Positions 8,673 to 17,292 of a stretch of 64,000 nt of DNA are shown piece after piece. Both the position numbers and the translations under genes were made by a program. Position 1 is the first letter of the stretch, and every line of letters starts with the position of its first letter. Below the pieces are notes generated by a model that was given only the letters and a program-made list of their open reading frames with translations, did not search any database and was not told where the DNA came from. Source of the stretch: Pseudomonas sp. BBP2017 (GTDB taxonomy: Bacteria; Pseudomonadota; Gammaproteobacteria; Pseudomonadales; Pseudomonadaceae); NCBI RefSeq assembly GCF_003024385.1, contig NZ_PVZN01000016.1:62001-126000 (forward strand), written 5' to 3'.

Positions 8673-9728
8673 ATGATGTCTGCTCCGAAAGTTTTCGCCG
8701 CCGGCCTGGCGCTGCTGTTGGCCGGTCAAACCTGGGCCAGCGAACTCAAGCATTGGCCTGCTGATGCGGCCAAGCAGCTGGACACGATGATTGCGGCCAA
8801 TGCCAACAAAGGCAATTACGCAGTCTTTGACATGGACAACACCAGCTACCGTTTCGACCTTGAAGAGTCGCTGCTGCCGTTCATGGAAAACAAGGGTTTA
8901 CTCAGCCGGGAAAAGCTCGATCCATCGTTGAAGCTGATGCCATTCAAAGACACTGCCGAACACAGGGAGAGCCTGTTCAGCTACTACTACCGGCTCTGCG
9001 AAATCGACGACATGGTCTGCTATCCCTGGGTCGCCCAGGTGTTCTCCGGCTTCACCCTCAAAGAGCTCAAGGGCTATGTCGATGAACTGATGGCTTCGGG
9101 CAAGCCGATCCCCAGTACTTATTTCGAGGGTGATCAGGTCAAGACCATCGAGGTGCAGCCGCCGAAAGTCTTCACTGGCCAGACCGAGCTGTTCAACAAG
9201 CTGATGGCCAATGGTATCGAGGTGTATGTCATGACCGCCGCGTCCGAGGAACTGGTGCGCATGGTCGCCTCTGATCCAAAATACGGCTACAACGTCAAAC
9301 CGCAGAATGTCATTGGTGTCAGTTTGCTGCTCAAGGACCGCGAGAATGGCGCCCTGACCACCGCGCGCAAACAGATCAGCGCTGGCCGCTATGACCCGCA
9401 GGCCAACCTGGACCTGGAACTGACGCCTTATCTGTGGACCCCGGCAACCTGGATGGCGGGCAAGCAGGCAGCCATCCTTACCTACATCGACCAATGGAAG
9501 AAGCCGGTGCTGGTCGGTGGCGATACCCCCACCAGTGACGGCTATATGCAGTTCCACAGTGTCGATGTCAGCAAAGGGGGCATTCACCTGTGGATAAATC
9601 GCAAAGCCAAGTACATGGATCAGCTCAACGGCATGATTGCCCAGAACGCGGCAGCTCAGGCCAAAGAGGGCTTGCCGGTGACGGCGGACAAGAACTGGGT
9701 GATCGTTACCCCTGAGCAGATTCAATAG
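8673..9728 (+). CDS. pchP: Phosphorylcholine phosphatase (HAD family), periplasmic
   Basis: HAD-superfamily phosphatase of 351 aa that releases choline from phosphorylcholine in the periplasm. It has a signal peptide (hydrophobic residues 7-20, likely cut near ASA/SEL), HAD motif I DMDNT at residues 53-57 and motif II around VYVMTAAS. A late VLVGGDTPTSDG provides the acidic motif IV. Length and motifs match Pseudomonas PchP. Three ATGs are close together (8667, 8673, 8676); 8673 has the best spacing from GGAG at 8661. A BetT-type choline transporter lies 12 kb downstream. Confidence 0.88.
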   Translation: MMSAPKVFAAGLALLLAGQTWASELKHWPADAAKQLDTMIAANANKGNYAVFDMDNTSYRFDLEESLLPFMENKGLLSREKLDPSLKLMPFKDTAEHRESLFSYYYRLCEIDDMVCYPWVAQVFSGFTLKELKGYVDELMASGKPIPSTYFEGDQVKTIEVQPPKVFTGQTELFNKLMANGIEVYVMTAASEELVRMVASDPKYGYNVKPQNVIGVSLLLKDRENGALTTARKQISAGRYDPQANLDLELTPYLWTPATWMAGKQAAILTYIDQWKKPVLVGGDTPTSDGYMQFHSVDVSKGGIHLWINRKAKYMDQLNGMIAQNAAAQAKEGLPVTADKNWVIVTPEQIQ

Positions 9729-9737
9729 GAACCCTGT

Positions 9738-9797
9738 GTGCGGGCTTGCCCCGCGATGCTGTTTGGCAGACAGACCGCTATCGCGGGGCAAGCCCAC
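9738..9797. repeat. REP pair, imperfect
   Basis: Inverted REP copies at 9738-9757 (GCGGGCTTGCCCCGCGAT) and 9780-9797 (ATCGCGGGGCAAGCCCAC) separated by 22 bases. The outer halves are shorter than in the other pairs. It lies between the convergent pchP and metI ends. Confidence 0.85.
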
Positions 9798-9824
9798 CCA
9801 CCGGTAGCCCCTTCAAGCGGTAGG

Positions 9825-10469
9825 TCAGCGTTTGTTCAAACCTGTGGCCAGCCGGTCACCACCTAGCTGGATCAAGGCCACCAGCACCACCAGCATGACA
9901 ATCACGGTGAGCATGATCTGGCTGTCGAAACGCTGGTAGCCATAGCGGTAAGCGATGTCGCCCAGGCCACCCGCGCCGATGGCACCAGCCATGGCCGAGG
10001 AGTTGATCATGGTCACCAGGGTGATGGTGAAACCGCCGACGATGCCTGGCAGGGCCTCGGGCAGCAATACGTGCCAGACGATATGCCAGCGTCGGCAACC
10101 CATGGCCTGGGCGGCTTCGATCAGGCCATGGTCGACTTCGCGCAAGCTGACTTCGGCGATCCGCGCAAAGAACGGCGTGGCGGCAATGGTCAGTGGCACC
10201 ACCGCAGCCCAGACGCCATAGGTAGTACCGACGATCAGGCGGGTGAAGGGGATCAGCGCGACCATCAGGATCAGGAACGGGATCGAGCGGAACAGGTTGA
10301 CGAAGGCCCCGAGCACCCGGTTCAGGGTCGGCGCCTGGTAAATCCCGCCCTTGCCGCTGGTGACCAGGATCACCGCCAACGGTATCCCGGCAAGTAACGC
10401 GATCAGCGATGACACACCGACCATCAGCAGGGTATCGAGTACACCCTGGAGCAAGCGATCAGTCCACAT
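9825..10469 (-). CDS. metI: Methionine-type ABC transporter permease
   Basis: Inner-membrane permease (214 aa) with five predicted spans and the MetI EAA loop ([20 protein letters not shown]). It is the last gene of a six-gene operon and overlaps metN by 11 bp. The context of sulfonate/sulfone monooxygenase genes suggests it imports methionine or a related organosulfur compound rather than serving only general methionine uptake. Confidence 0.92.
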   Translation of the reverse strand: MWTDRLLQGVLDTLLMVGVSSLIALLAGIPLAVILVTSGKGGIYQAPTLNRVLGAFVNLFRSIPFLILMVALIPFTRLIVGTTYGVWAAVVPLTIAATPFFARIAEVSLREVDHGLIEAAQAMGCRRWHIVWHVLLPEALPGIVGGFTITLVTMINSSAMAGAIGAGGLGDIAYRYGYQRFDSQIMLTVIVMLVVLVALIQLGGDRLATGLNKR

Positions 10470-11574
10470 AACCCAGCACCTCTACCTGCGTGGCCCATTG
10501 CCGGGCACGTTGAATTATCTGTTCATGGCTGTGCGGGGAGTTGGTCACCGACAGCACCAGCCGCCCCAGCGGTCTGCCTTGAATGGCCTCGATGCCGCCT
10601 TGCAGCAAACGGACCTGGCCACCGAGGCTGGTGAGCAATGTGGATAACTCTGGGGCCTGTTGATCACTGCCGCTGATCTTGAGATCCAGTACCAGGCCTG
10701 CTTCGGCGCTGTTTGCCTGGGGCTGCGGAAGGCTCTGCAAGCGGCTCGGCAAGGCTGCTTGCAAAGGCGCAAGCAAGGTCTTGCTGACATCATGCTGAGG
10801 ATCGCCGAAGACCCGCCAGACCGCGCCCTGCTCAACGACGCGTCCGCGTTCGAGCACCACCACCCGCTGGCAGATATCGCGGATCACCGCCATTTCGTGG
10901 GTAATCAGTACGATGGTCAGGCCCAGGCGCTGGTTGATGTCGCGCAGCAGTTCAAGAATCGACGCCGTGGTTTCCGGGTCGAGTGCCGAAGTGGCTTCAT
11001 CGCAGAGGAGGATATCCGGATCGTGGACCAGCGCCCGGGCGATGCCGACACGCTGCTTTTGCCCACCTGACAACTGCGCCGGATAGGCGTGGTGTTTCTG
11101 TTCCAGGCCGACCAGTTCCAGCAACTCGGCGACCTTGCGCTGGCGTTGGGCCTTGGGCACACCGGCAACCTTGAGCGGCAGTTCGACGTTCTGCCACACC
11201 GTCTTGGCCGACATCAGGTTGAAGTGCTGGAAGATCATGCCGATGCGTCGGCGCAGTTGTACCAGGCGGTCTTCGTCGAATTCGCCGATATCGATCTGGT
11301 CGATCAGCACCCGGCCAACGCTCGGTTGCTCGAGACGATTGATGGTGCGGATCAGCGACGATTTGCCGGCACCACTGCGGCCGATGATGCCGAAAATTTC
11401 GCCGCGCTGGATGTTCAGGTCGATGGCTTCAAGCGCCGGCGTGGCTTGCCCCGGATATGTCTTGCCCAGGCCGATAAAGCGCACATGGGCGCTGCTCAGC
11501 TCAGGCCGCAGGACTCGCTGTTGAGCCTGAAGCTGCGATGCCGAAGAGGGCGAACGGGCGGTGGCGGCGCTCAT
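10459..11574 (-). CDS. metN: Methionine-type ABC transporter ATPase with NIL domain
   Basis: ABC ATPase of 371 aa. Walker A is GRSGAGKSS at residues 65-73, followed by the signature LSGGQKQR, Walker [15 protein letters not shown] and the switch His in ITHEM. The C-terminal ~80 residues ([14 protein letters not shown] onward) form a NIL-type domain, which senses methionine in characterised MetN. The start at 11574 is placed one base after the metQ stop; a longer in-frame start would run into metQ. Compared with E. coli MetN it has an extra ~25-residue Ser/Gln-rich N-terminus. Confidence 0.92.
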   Translation of the reverse strand: MSAATARSPSSASQLQAQQRVLRPELSSAHVRFIGLGKTYPGQATPALEAIDLNIQRGEIFGIIGRSGAGKSSLIRTINRLEQPSVGRVLIDQIDIGEFDEDRLVQLRRRIGMIFQHFNLMSAKTVWQNVELPLKVAGVPKAQRQRKVAELLELVGLEQKHHAYPAQLSGGQKQRVGIARALVHDPDILLCDEATSALDPETTASILELLRDINQRLGLTIVLITHEMAVIRDICQRVVVLERGRVVEQGAVWRVFGDPQHDVSKTLLAPLQAALPSRLQSLPQPQANSAEAGLVLDLKISGSDQQAPELSTLLTSLGGQVRLLQGGIEAIQGRPLGRLVLSVTNSPHSHEQIIQRARQWATQVEVLGYVD

Positions 11575-11575
11575 C

Positions 11576-12379
11576 TCAGCTCTCCCAGCCCGGTTGGTAA
11601 AGCTTGCCGTGGGCTTTGTCGAGCGCGGCACGGACTGCAGGCGAGTGCTGGTAGATGTCGATGAATTTGGCCAGGCGCGGATCGTCCTTGTTCTGCGGGC
11701 GGATGACGAACTGGATCACGTACTCCTTGTGATCTAGGCCGTCGAACAGCAGGGCCGAGGTGGCATCGAACGTATTGGCCAGGCGGATGTAGGCCGGGTA
11801 ACCCTGGACCAGGTCGGCATCATCGTAGGCACGCACCAGTTGCACGGCTTCGACCTGGAGGATTTTCAACTGTTTGGGATTGGCGATGATGTCTTCTTCG
11901 GTGGCCTTGTAGCCCACGCCGGGTTTGAGGGTGATCAGGCCGGCCTTGGCCAGCAGTTGCAGGCCGCGGCCGCTGTTGATCGGGTCGTTGGCGATGGCCA
12001 CGCTGGCGCCCTGTGGCAACTCATCAAAGCTCTTGTACTTTTTCGAGTACAGGCCGACGTTGTTGATGATCCCCGATGCATAGGGCACCAGATCAAAACC
12101 GGCCGCAGCCTTGGCGTTTTCCAGGAACGGGATGTGCTGGAAGTAATTCACATCGATGTCACCGCTGGCCAGGCTGACGTTTGGCGCGATCCAGTCGCTG
12201 AACTCGATCAGTTCGACATTCAGCCCCTGTTTCTTCGCTTCACTGACGGCCGCTTCCAGCGGGATGGCGAAGGCTGCGGTGGTGCCGACTTTTAACGCAT
12301 CGGCGGCCTGGCTGCTGCCAATCAGAGCGAGGGTCAGAGCCAGGGCCGCAACGGGGCGGGCAAGTAAGGTCTTAAGCAT
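11576..12379 (-). CDS. metQ: MetQ/NlpA-family periplasmic substrate-binding protein
   Basis: Substrate-binding protein of 267 aa for the MetNI transporter. The start ([15 protein letters not shown]) begins a signal peptide ending SSQA-ADAL. There is no lipobox cysteine, so unlike E. coli MetQ it should be a soluble periplasmic protein. NlpA-family features include [16 protein letters not shown] and [12 protein letters not shown]. The whole protein has no Cys and no Met after the initiator. The start overlaps the 3' end of the monooxygenase gene by 8 bp. Confidence 0.92.
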   Translation of the reverse strand: MLKTLLARPVAALALTLALIGSSQAADALKVGTTAAFAIPLEAAVSEAKKQGLNVELIEFSDWIAPNVSLASGDIDVNYFQHIPFLENAKAAAGFDLVPYASGIINNVGLYSKKYKSFDELPQGASVAIANDPINSGRGLQLLAKAGLITLKPGVGYKATEEDIIANPKQLKILQVEAVQLVRAYDDADLVQGYPAYIRLANTFDATSALLFDGLDHKEYVIQFVIRPQNKDDPRLAKFIDIYQHSPAVRAALDKAHGKLYQPGWES

Positions 12380-13757
12380 GCTGTAGCGCTCCGGTCGGGG
12401 TGGTGTGGCGATAGCTGGCGCCGGGATGGTCGGCGGGCAGCAGGGGCTGGTCACTGGCGAAGAGTTTTTCGCGCAGGCTGCCTGGCTCGTAGGCGGTCTT
12501 GTAGGAGCCTCGGCATTGCAACTCGGGGATCACTAGGTCGATGAAATCGACATAGCTTTCCGGGGTTACGGTGCGGGTCAGGTTGAAGCCGTCCAGGCCG
12601 GTTTCGGCGATCCAGCTTTCCAGCTCGTCGGCGACCTGGGCCGGCGAGCCGACCAGGGTGATGTAGCGCCCGCCAAGAGCGTGCTGGTCGAGCAGTTTGC
12701 GCCGGGTCCAGTCGTTGTTCTGCAGGGTCTTGGTCGCCGACTGGATGGCGTTGCTTTTGATGTACTGGATCGGATCGTCCAGTGCGTACGCGGAAAAGTC
12801 GATGCCGGTGGAACTGGCAAAGTGCGCAACACCCGCTTCGGCGCTGGCGTAATGCAGGTACTCGGCGTGCTTGGCCCAGGCTTGTTCCTCGGTATGTGCG
12901 ACGATCACGGTCAGGCCCATGAACACTTTGATCGCCTCGGGATCACGGCCAGCGGCCATTGCAGCTGCACGGACCTTGTCGACCTGGGCACGGGTACCGG
13001 CCTTGGTCTGGCCGCTGATGAACACACACTCGGCATGGTTGCCGGCAAAGCCCAGGCCGCGCTCGGAGCTGCCGGCCTGGAACAGCACCGGGGTGCGTTG
13101 TGGCGAGGGTTCGCACAGGTGATAGCCTTCGACCCGGTAGAACTCGCCCTGGTGCTGCACCTTGTGCACTTTGTCCGGGCGGGCGTAGACCCGCTGCTGG
13201 CGATCATTGGTTACTGCGCCGTCTTCCCAGCTGCCCTCCAGCAGTTTGTACAGCACCTGCATGTACTCGTCGGCCTGATCATAGCGGCGGTCGTGTTCTG
13301 CTTGTTGTTCAAGACCCATGGCCCGGGCGGCACTGTCCAGATAACCGGTGACGATGTTCCAGCCCACGCGGCCGCGGCTCAGGTGATCGAGGGTCGAGAG
13401 CTTGCGGGCGAACAGATAGGGTTGCTCGTAGGTCAGGTTGGCGGTCAGGCCGAAGCCCAGGTGACGGGTCACCGCAGCCATGGCCGACACGAGCAGCAAC
13501 GGGTCGTTGACCGGCAACTGGATAGACTCCTTGAGCGGCACCTCGACGTTGTTCTGGTAAACATCGTAAACACCGACGATGTCGGCGATGAACAGCCCGT
13601 CGAACAGCCCGCGCTCAAGCAACTGGGCCAGCTCGGTCCAGTACTCCAGAGTCTTGTACTGGGTGGAGGTGTCGCGCGGGTGAGTCCACAGGCCGTGGTT
13701 GATGTGGCCAATGCAGTTCATGTTGAAGGCATTGAGGAGGATTTTCTTCTTGGCCAT
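12372..13757 (-). CDS. DszA/NtaA/SnaA-family FMN-dependent monooxygenase
   Basis: Class C flavin monooxygenase (461 aa) of the bacterial luciferase fold. Members use FMNH2 from a separate reductase to attack sulfones, nitrilotriacetate or similar substrates. Visible family signatures are NAFNMNCIGHINHGLW at the N-terminus, SRGRVGWNIVTGYLDSAARAMG, VLFQAGSSERGLGFAGNHAECVF and ITLVGSPAQVADELESW. It lies in one operon with two SfnB-type flavoproteins and MetQNI, so a role in releasing sulfite from an alkyl or aryl sulfone is likely. Its start shares one base (TGATG) with the SfnB stop. It is not depleted in Met/Cys (six internal Met, four Cys). Confidence 0.85.
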   Translation of the reverse strand: MAKKKILLNAFNMNCIGHINHGLWTHPRDTSTQYKTLEYWTELAQLLERGLFDGLFIADIVGVYDVYQNNVEVPLKESIQLPVNDPLLLVSAMAAVTRHLGFGLTANLTYEQPYLFARKLSTLDHLSRGRVGWNIVTGYLDSAARAMGLEQQAEHDRRYDQADEYMQVLYKLLEGSWEDGAVTNDRQQRVYARPDKVHKVQHQGEFYRVEGYHLCEPSPQRTPVLFQAGSSERGLGFAGNHAECVFISGQTKAGTRAQVDKVRAAAMAAGRDPEAIKVFMGLTVIVAHTEEQAWAKHAEYLHYASAEAGVAHFASSTGIDFSAYALDDPIQYIKSNAIQSATKTLQNNDWTRRKLLDQHALGGRYITLVGSPAQVADELESWIAETGLDGFNLTRTVTPESYVDFIDLVIPELQCRGSYKTAYEPGSLREKLFASDQPLLPADHPGASYRHTTPTGALQHA

Positions 13758-14962
13758 CAGATGGTCCCCCGCAGCGGTGGGTTTTCATCGTTGAGGTAGT
13801 AGTTGCCGATGGCGTGGTACTTCCAGCGCACCGGGTCGTGCAGGGTATGCACACGGGCATTGCGCCAGTGGCGATCCAGGCCATGTTCGGCGAGGGTGGC
13901 CTGGCTGCCCGCCAGTTCGAACAGGGTGCTGCCGGCAGCCAGGGAGATTTCGGTGCTGATCGCCCGGGCTTCGGCGACGGCGATGGAGGCGGCGGCCACG
14001 GTGCTGGCGTTGGGTTCGGTCTGGGCTTGGTCGAGGTACTCGCCGGCGCGTTCGAGCAGAGCCTCGGCGGCGTGCACACGGATCGCCAGGTGACCGAAGG
14101 ACTTCAGGGTCAGCGGGTCGTCGCTGGCTTTGTCGATGCCGGAGTCGATCCACGGCCGACTGCGGGTACGCACGAACTGCAGGGCGTCTTCATAGGCGGC
14201 GCGGGCGATACCGGTGTCGATCGCAGCGTGGAGGATCTGCGCCAGCGGGCCGACCGTGGTCGGTCGTTCGAAGGCGCTCTGGAAGGGCACCACGTCCTCG
14301 GCGGCGACCCGGACATTCTCGAACAGCACCGAGCCGCTGCCGGTAGTGCGCTGGCCAAAGCCGCTCCAGTCGTCGACCACCTGTAGCCCGGCGCTGTCAG
14401 CAGGGACAAATACCAGTTGCTGCACACCCTGCTCGTCGACCACGGAAGTCGGTATGCGCTGGGCATAGAGGGCGCCGGTGGCGTAGAACTTGCGCCCGTT
14501 GATGCGGTAGCCGTCACCGTCACGGCTCAGTGCGGTGGTGCGCTCGTGGGCGGTTTTGGTGCCAAGTTCGGCCAGGGCGTTACCGAAGCGTTTGCCGGCC
14601 AGTACTTCGGCGTACAGGCGCTGCTGTTGCCGCGGGCTACCATTTACCCGCAGCACTTCCAGGGCATAGAAATGGTTTTGCGGAATCTGGCCCAGGGAGG
14701 CGTCGGCCTGGGCGATGCGCGCGATCACTTTGGCCAGGGTGACGTTGGAGACACCGGCGCCGCCAAAGGCTTTGGGGACGCTGATGGCCCACAGGCCGGA
14801 GCGCGAAAACAGCGTCAGTTCCGGGTGTGGCAGGCGGCGTTCGCGGTCGCGCAGGATGCTGTCGCGGCGCAGTTCGACAGCCAGTTCTTCGGCAATTTGC
14901 AACGCCTGGGCGTCAGTGTGGATGACCGCGACGTTTTCGTGCGGTTGTGGCAGAAGGCTCAT
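13757..14962 (-). CDS. sfnB: SfnB-family sulfur-acquisition flavoprotein (copy 1)
   Basis: Acyl-CoA-dehydrogenase-fold protein of 401 aa. SfnB relatives act in dimethyl sulfone/organosulfur use and are distant relatives of DszC. Shared motifs are GRKFYATGALYA, VVDDWSGFGQRTTGSGSV and LDRHWRNARVHTLHDPVRWK near the C-terminus. It is the second gene of the operon and ends on the start codon of the monooxygenase gene. After the initiator Met it contains no Met and no Cys, which fits synthesis under sulfur limitation. The exact substrate is unknown. Confidence 0.87.
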   Translation of the reverse strand: MSLLPQPHENVAVIHTDAQALQIAEELAVELRRDSILRDRERRLPHPELTLFSRSGLWAISVPKAFGGAGVSNVTLAKVIARIAQADASLGQIPQNHFYALEVLRVNGSPRQQQRLYAEVLAGKRFGNALAELGTKTAHERTTALSRDGDGYRINGRKFYATGALYAQRIPTSVVDEQGVQQLVFVPADSAGLQVVDDWSGFGQRTTGSGSVLFENVRVAAEDVVPFQSAFERPTTVGPLAQILHAAIDTGIARAAYEDALQFVRTRSRPWIDSGIDKASDDPLTLKSFGHLAIRVHAAEALLERAGEYLDQAQTEPNASTVAAASIAVAEARAISTEISLAAGSTLFELAGSQATLAEHGLDRHWRNARVHTLHDPVRWKYHAIGNYYLNDENPPLRGTI

Positions 14963-14983
14963 AAATAGGCTCCAGTGCTCTGG

Positions 14984-16225
14984 TCAGATCCAGGAATGCC
15001 GGGCAGGCAAGGTAGCGTTGAGGTGATAGGCGCCAACGGCGTGGTATTTCCAGCGCACCGGGTCGTGGAGTGTGTGTACGCGGGCATTGCGCCAGTGCCG
15101 GTCGAGGTTGAACGCGGCGAGGGTGGCGCGGCTGCCGGCCAGTTCGAAGAGTTTCTCGCTGGCCTGCAAGGCGATTTCGGTGGTCAGCACCTTGGCTTCG
15201 GCCACGGCAATCGAAGCCTGGGCTGCCGAGGAGGCATCCACAGGCGCGGCGTTGACCTCATCGAGAATGCGCGCAGCCTTGCTCAACAAGGCCTGGGCAG
15301 CGTGCAGCTCAAGTTGCAGGCGACCGATATCGGCGATCACATAGAGGTCATCACTGGCGCGCTCGACCTTGGCATCGATCCAGGGCCGCGACTTTTCCCG
15401 CACAAAGGCGATGGCGTCGGCGACCGCCGCTTCGGCGATGCCGGCATCGATGGCGGCCTGGATCAATTGCGAAGCGGCGCCCTGGATGTTCGGTACCTCG
15501 CTCTGGCGCCAGTTATCGATCACCAGTTCGGCATCGACCTGAACCCGGTCCAGCAGCACGGTGCCGCTGGCCGTGGTGCGCTGACCGAAGCCGGACCAGT
15601 CATCGACGATGCGCAGCCCTGGCGTGCCGCGCCGGACGAAGGCCATGACCTGGCGGCCGTCATCGTTCAGTGCTTTGACCGCTACCCAGTGGGCGAACAG
15701 CGCACCGGTGGAATAGAACTTCTGGCCACTGAGCACATAGTGATCACCCTCGCGGGTGATCCGCGCCTTGAGCTCCAGGGTGTGCTTGCTGCCGCGTTCG
15801 GGGCCGGCATTGCCGATCCGCCAGCCGTCGAGTACCGATTTGAACAGCAGGTCCTTCTGCCGCTCGCTGGCGGTGCCTTTGAGCAACTGCAGGATGCCGA
15901 ACTGGTTTTGCGGGATTTGCCCCAGCGCCGGGTCGGCGGCGCTGATGATGCGAAACACTTCGGCGATGGTGACAAACGACACCTGGGCGCCGCCGTAAGC
16001 GCGGGGAATGGAAATGCTGCCCAGGCCACTGCGGGTGAACTGTTCGACTTCTGCCCAGGGCAGCTTGCGTTGCTGGTCGCGTCGAGCGGCCTGGTGGCGG
16101 GCAACTTCAGCCAGCTCATGGGCGGCCTGCAAGGCCTCAGCGTCGCTGCGCAGCACTTTGGCCGGCAACAGCAACGGAGCGCTGTCGAGATCACTGTGGA
16201 CGTTGGTATCTGCCAGACTGGACAT
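14984..16225 (-). CDS. SfnB-family sulfur-acquisition flavoprotein (copy 2)
   Basis: Protein of 413 aa, paralogous to the neighbouring sfnB product: both have GQKFYSTGALFA/GRKFYATGALYA, the VDDWSGFGQRTT block and the C-terminal LDRHWRNARVHTLHDP. It should bind flavin and act as a monooxygenase or dehydrogenase on an organosulfur substrate. It is the first gene of the operon, 21 bp ahead of copy 1. Only one internal Met (RQVMAF) and no Cys are present. The pair looks like an old tandem duplication. Confidence 0.85.
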   Translation of the reverse strand: MSSLADTNVHSDLDSAPLLLPAKVLRSDAEALQAAHELAEVARHQAARRDQQRKLPWAEVEQFTRSGLGSISIPRAYGGAQVSFVTIAEVFRIISAADPALGQIPQNQFGILQLLKGTASERQKDLLFKSVLDGWRIGNAGPERGSKHTLELKARITREGDHYVLSGQKFYSTGALFAHWVAVKALNDDGRQVMAFVRRGTPGLRIVDDWSGFGQRTTASGTVLLDRVQVDAELVIDNWRQSEVPNIQGAASQLIQAAIDAGIAEAAVADAIAFVREKSRPWIDAKVERASDDLYVIADIGRLQLELHAAQALLSKAARILDEVNAAPVDASSAAQASIAVAEAKVLTTEIALQASEKLFELAGSRATLAAFNLDRHWRNARVHTLHDPVRWKYHAVGAYHLNATLPARHSWI

Positions 16226-16399
16226 CAGTGCCGCTCCTTGGCTGCACTCAATGCCCTGGCGTTACGCACTGGGGTGATTGTGTTCCTGACCATACCTAAC
16301 CTCACGTATTGAAGAGGTCGGCGCGGGCTGCGCCGACTGAAATGCGCTGGTCCGGTGGTCCGGTTCATATACCCTAATGCTGTATAAAAATTAAATAAA
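16226..16399. promoter_or_regulatory. Promoter region of the sfnB-dszA-metQNI operon
   Basis: The 174-bp gap upstream of the operon holds a GC hairpin (GTCGGCGC arms at 16317-16324 and 16330-16337, loop GGGCT) and a very AT-rich block at about 16366-16408 (for example TGTATAAAAATTAAATAAAC). The AT block resembles those before other sulfur operons in this window. No sigma-54 -24/-12 element with correct spacing was found. Confidence 0.4.
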
Positions 16400-17122
16400 C
16401 TAACTTGTAGGAATATGCATAGAAGTACTCGACGGTCGCCCGGAAAACACTCTCAGATGCACTGCCGGCGCCCACTGCGAGCGGTTGCCGACCCGGTCGA
16501 GAATGCAGTAACTCAGTTCCAGATGTGGGTCGGGACCGTTTTCCTCGATCAATGTCAGGGGAATCCTGGCCTGCAGCGGCTGGCCGACCTGGCACTTGCT
16601 CACGCTAGGCAAATCCACGCGCAGGTCGCCCCAGCGCAAGGTGATCCGGTCACCTTCGGCCATGTTCCGGTAAGGCGCCAGGGTGCAGGGCAGGTCGTTG
16701 TTCAGGGTGTGCAGAAACAGGCCCTCGCGACGTAAGCGGCCTGCCAGCTGCAATGGCTGCAAGTGCTCGTGGGGGCTGTTGCCTCCAGGGCAGTCGAGTT
16801 TTACCAGGACCTGTAGTTCGGGTGAGCGCAGCGGGTGGTCGCCGGGTTTGAGCAGGCGGTAATGCAGGCGGTGGATACCGTTGTGCAGCAAGCTGGCGGG
16901 TATGCACAGGTCGATGCTGCCATCCGGCTCATGGGCTTGCAGGGTGTGGGCGCCGACAAAGCGCTGGCCCCAGAACAAGGTCAGCAGATCGCCGGCTTCC
17001 ATGGGCGGTTGGATCGGCACGCGTGCATGTAATCGCGCGGCGCTGTGGCATCCAATACCGGCAGCATTGATGCCGGGGAGGATAGGTGGGGAAAGTTCGG
17101 GTCCTTGGCTGACATTGGGCAT
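16400..17122 (-). CDS. Hypothetical protein with Ig-like/beta-sandwich character
   Basis: Protein of 240 aa with no recognised enzyme motif. Segments such as AGDLLTLFWGQRFVGAHTLQ and DRITLRWGDLRVDLPSV alternate hydrophobic residues as in beta strands. They resemble the Ig-like repeats of Pseudomonas surface and hypothetical proteins with two domains of about 100 aa each. No signal peptide or membrane span is seen. The start at 17122 is chosen because AAGGA precedes it by 8 bases, in preference to upstream ATGs. It has six Cys, so it lacks the sulfur-poor composition of its neighbours and may not belong to the sulfur regulon. Confidence 0.6.
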   Translation of the reverse strand: MPNVSQGPELSPPILPGINAAGIGCHSAARLHARVPIQPPMEAGDLLTLFWGQRFVGAHTLQAHEPDGSIDLCIPASLLHNGIHRLHYRLLKPGDHPLRSPELQVLVKLDCPGGNSPHEHLQPLQLAGRLRREGLFLHTLNNDLPCTLAPYRNMAEGDRITLRWGDLRVDLPSVSKCQVGQPLQARIPLTLIEENGPDPHLELSYCILDRVGNRSQWAPAVHLRVFSGRPSSTSMHIPTS

Positions 17123-17292
17123 GGCGCGCATCCTTGGCATGAGCATCTGCTGGATTGGCGGTTATTGGCCACCCGACGCGCAGGATCAAGCCCGCACGCT
17201 GCCATTTGGCCGCTGGCGGAAAACTTCGGAACGGGACTACACCCACAGGGAAAACCTGCGGGCGAGAGTGGGTATGGCGTCTGGTGGGGAAC

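Noticed and set aside
12380-12480. Methionine-responsive riboswitch ahead of metQ
   Set aside because: metQ begins inside the upstream gene (8-bp overlap), so there is no leader that could hold a riboswitch.
16226-16399. Sigma-54 promoter for the sfnB operon
   Set aside because: A GG...GC pair was found but with 9 rather than 10 bases between, and without the flanking consensus.
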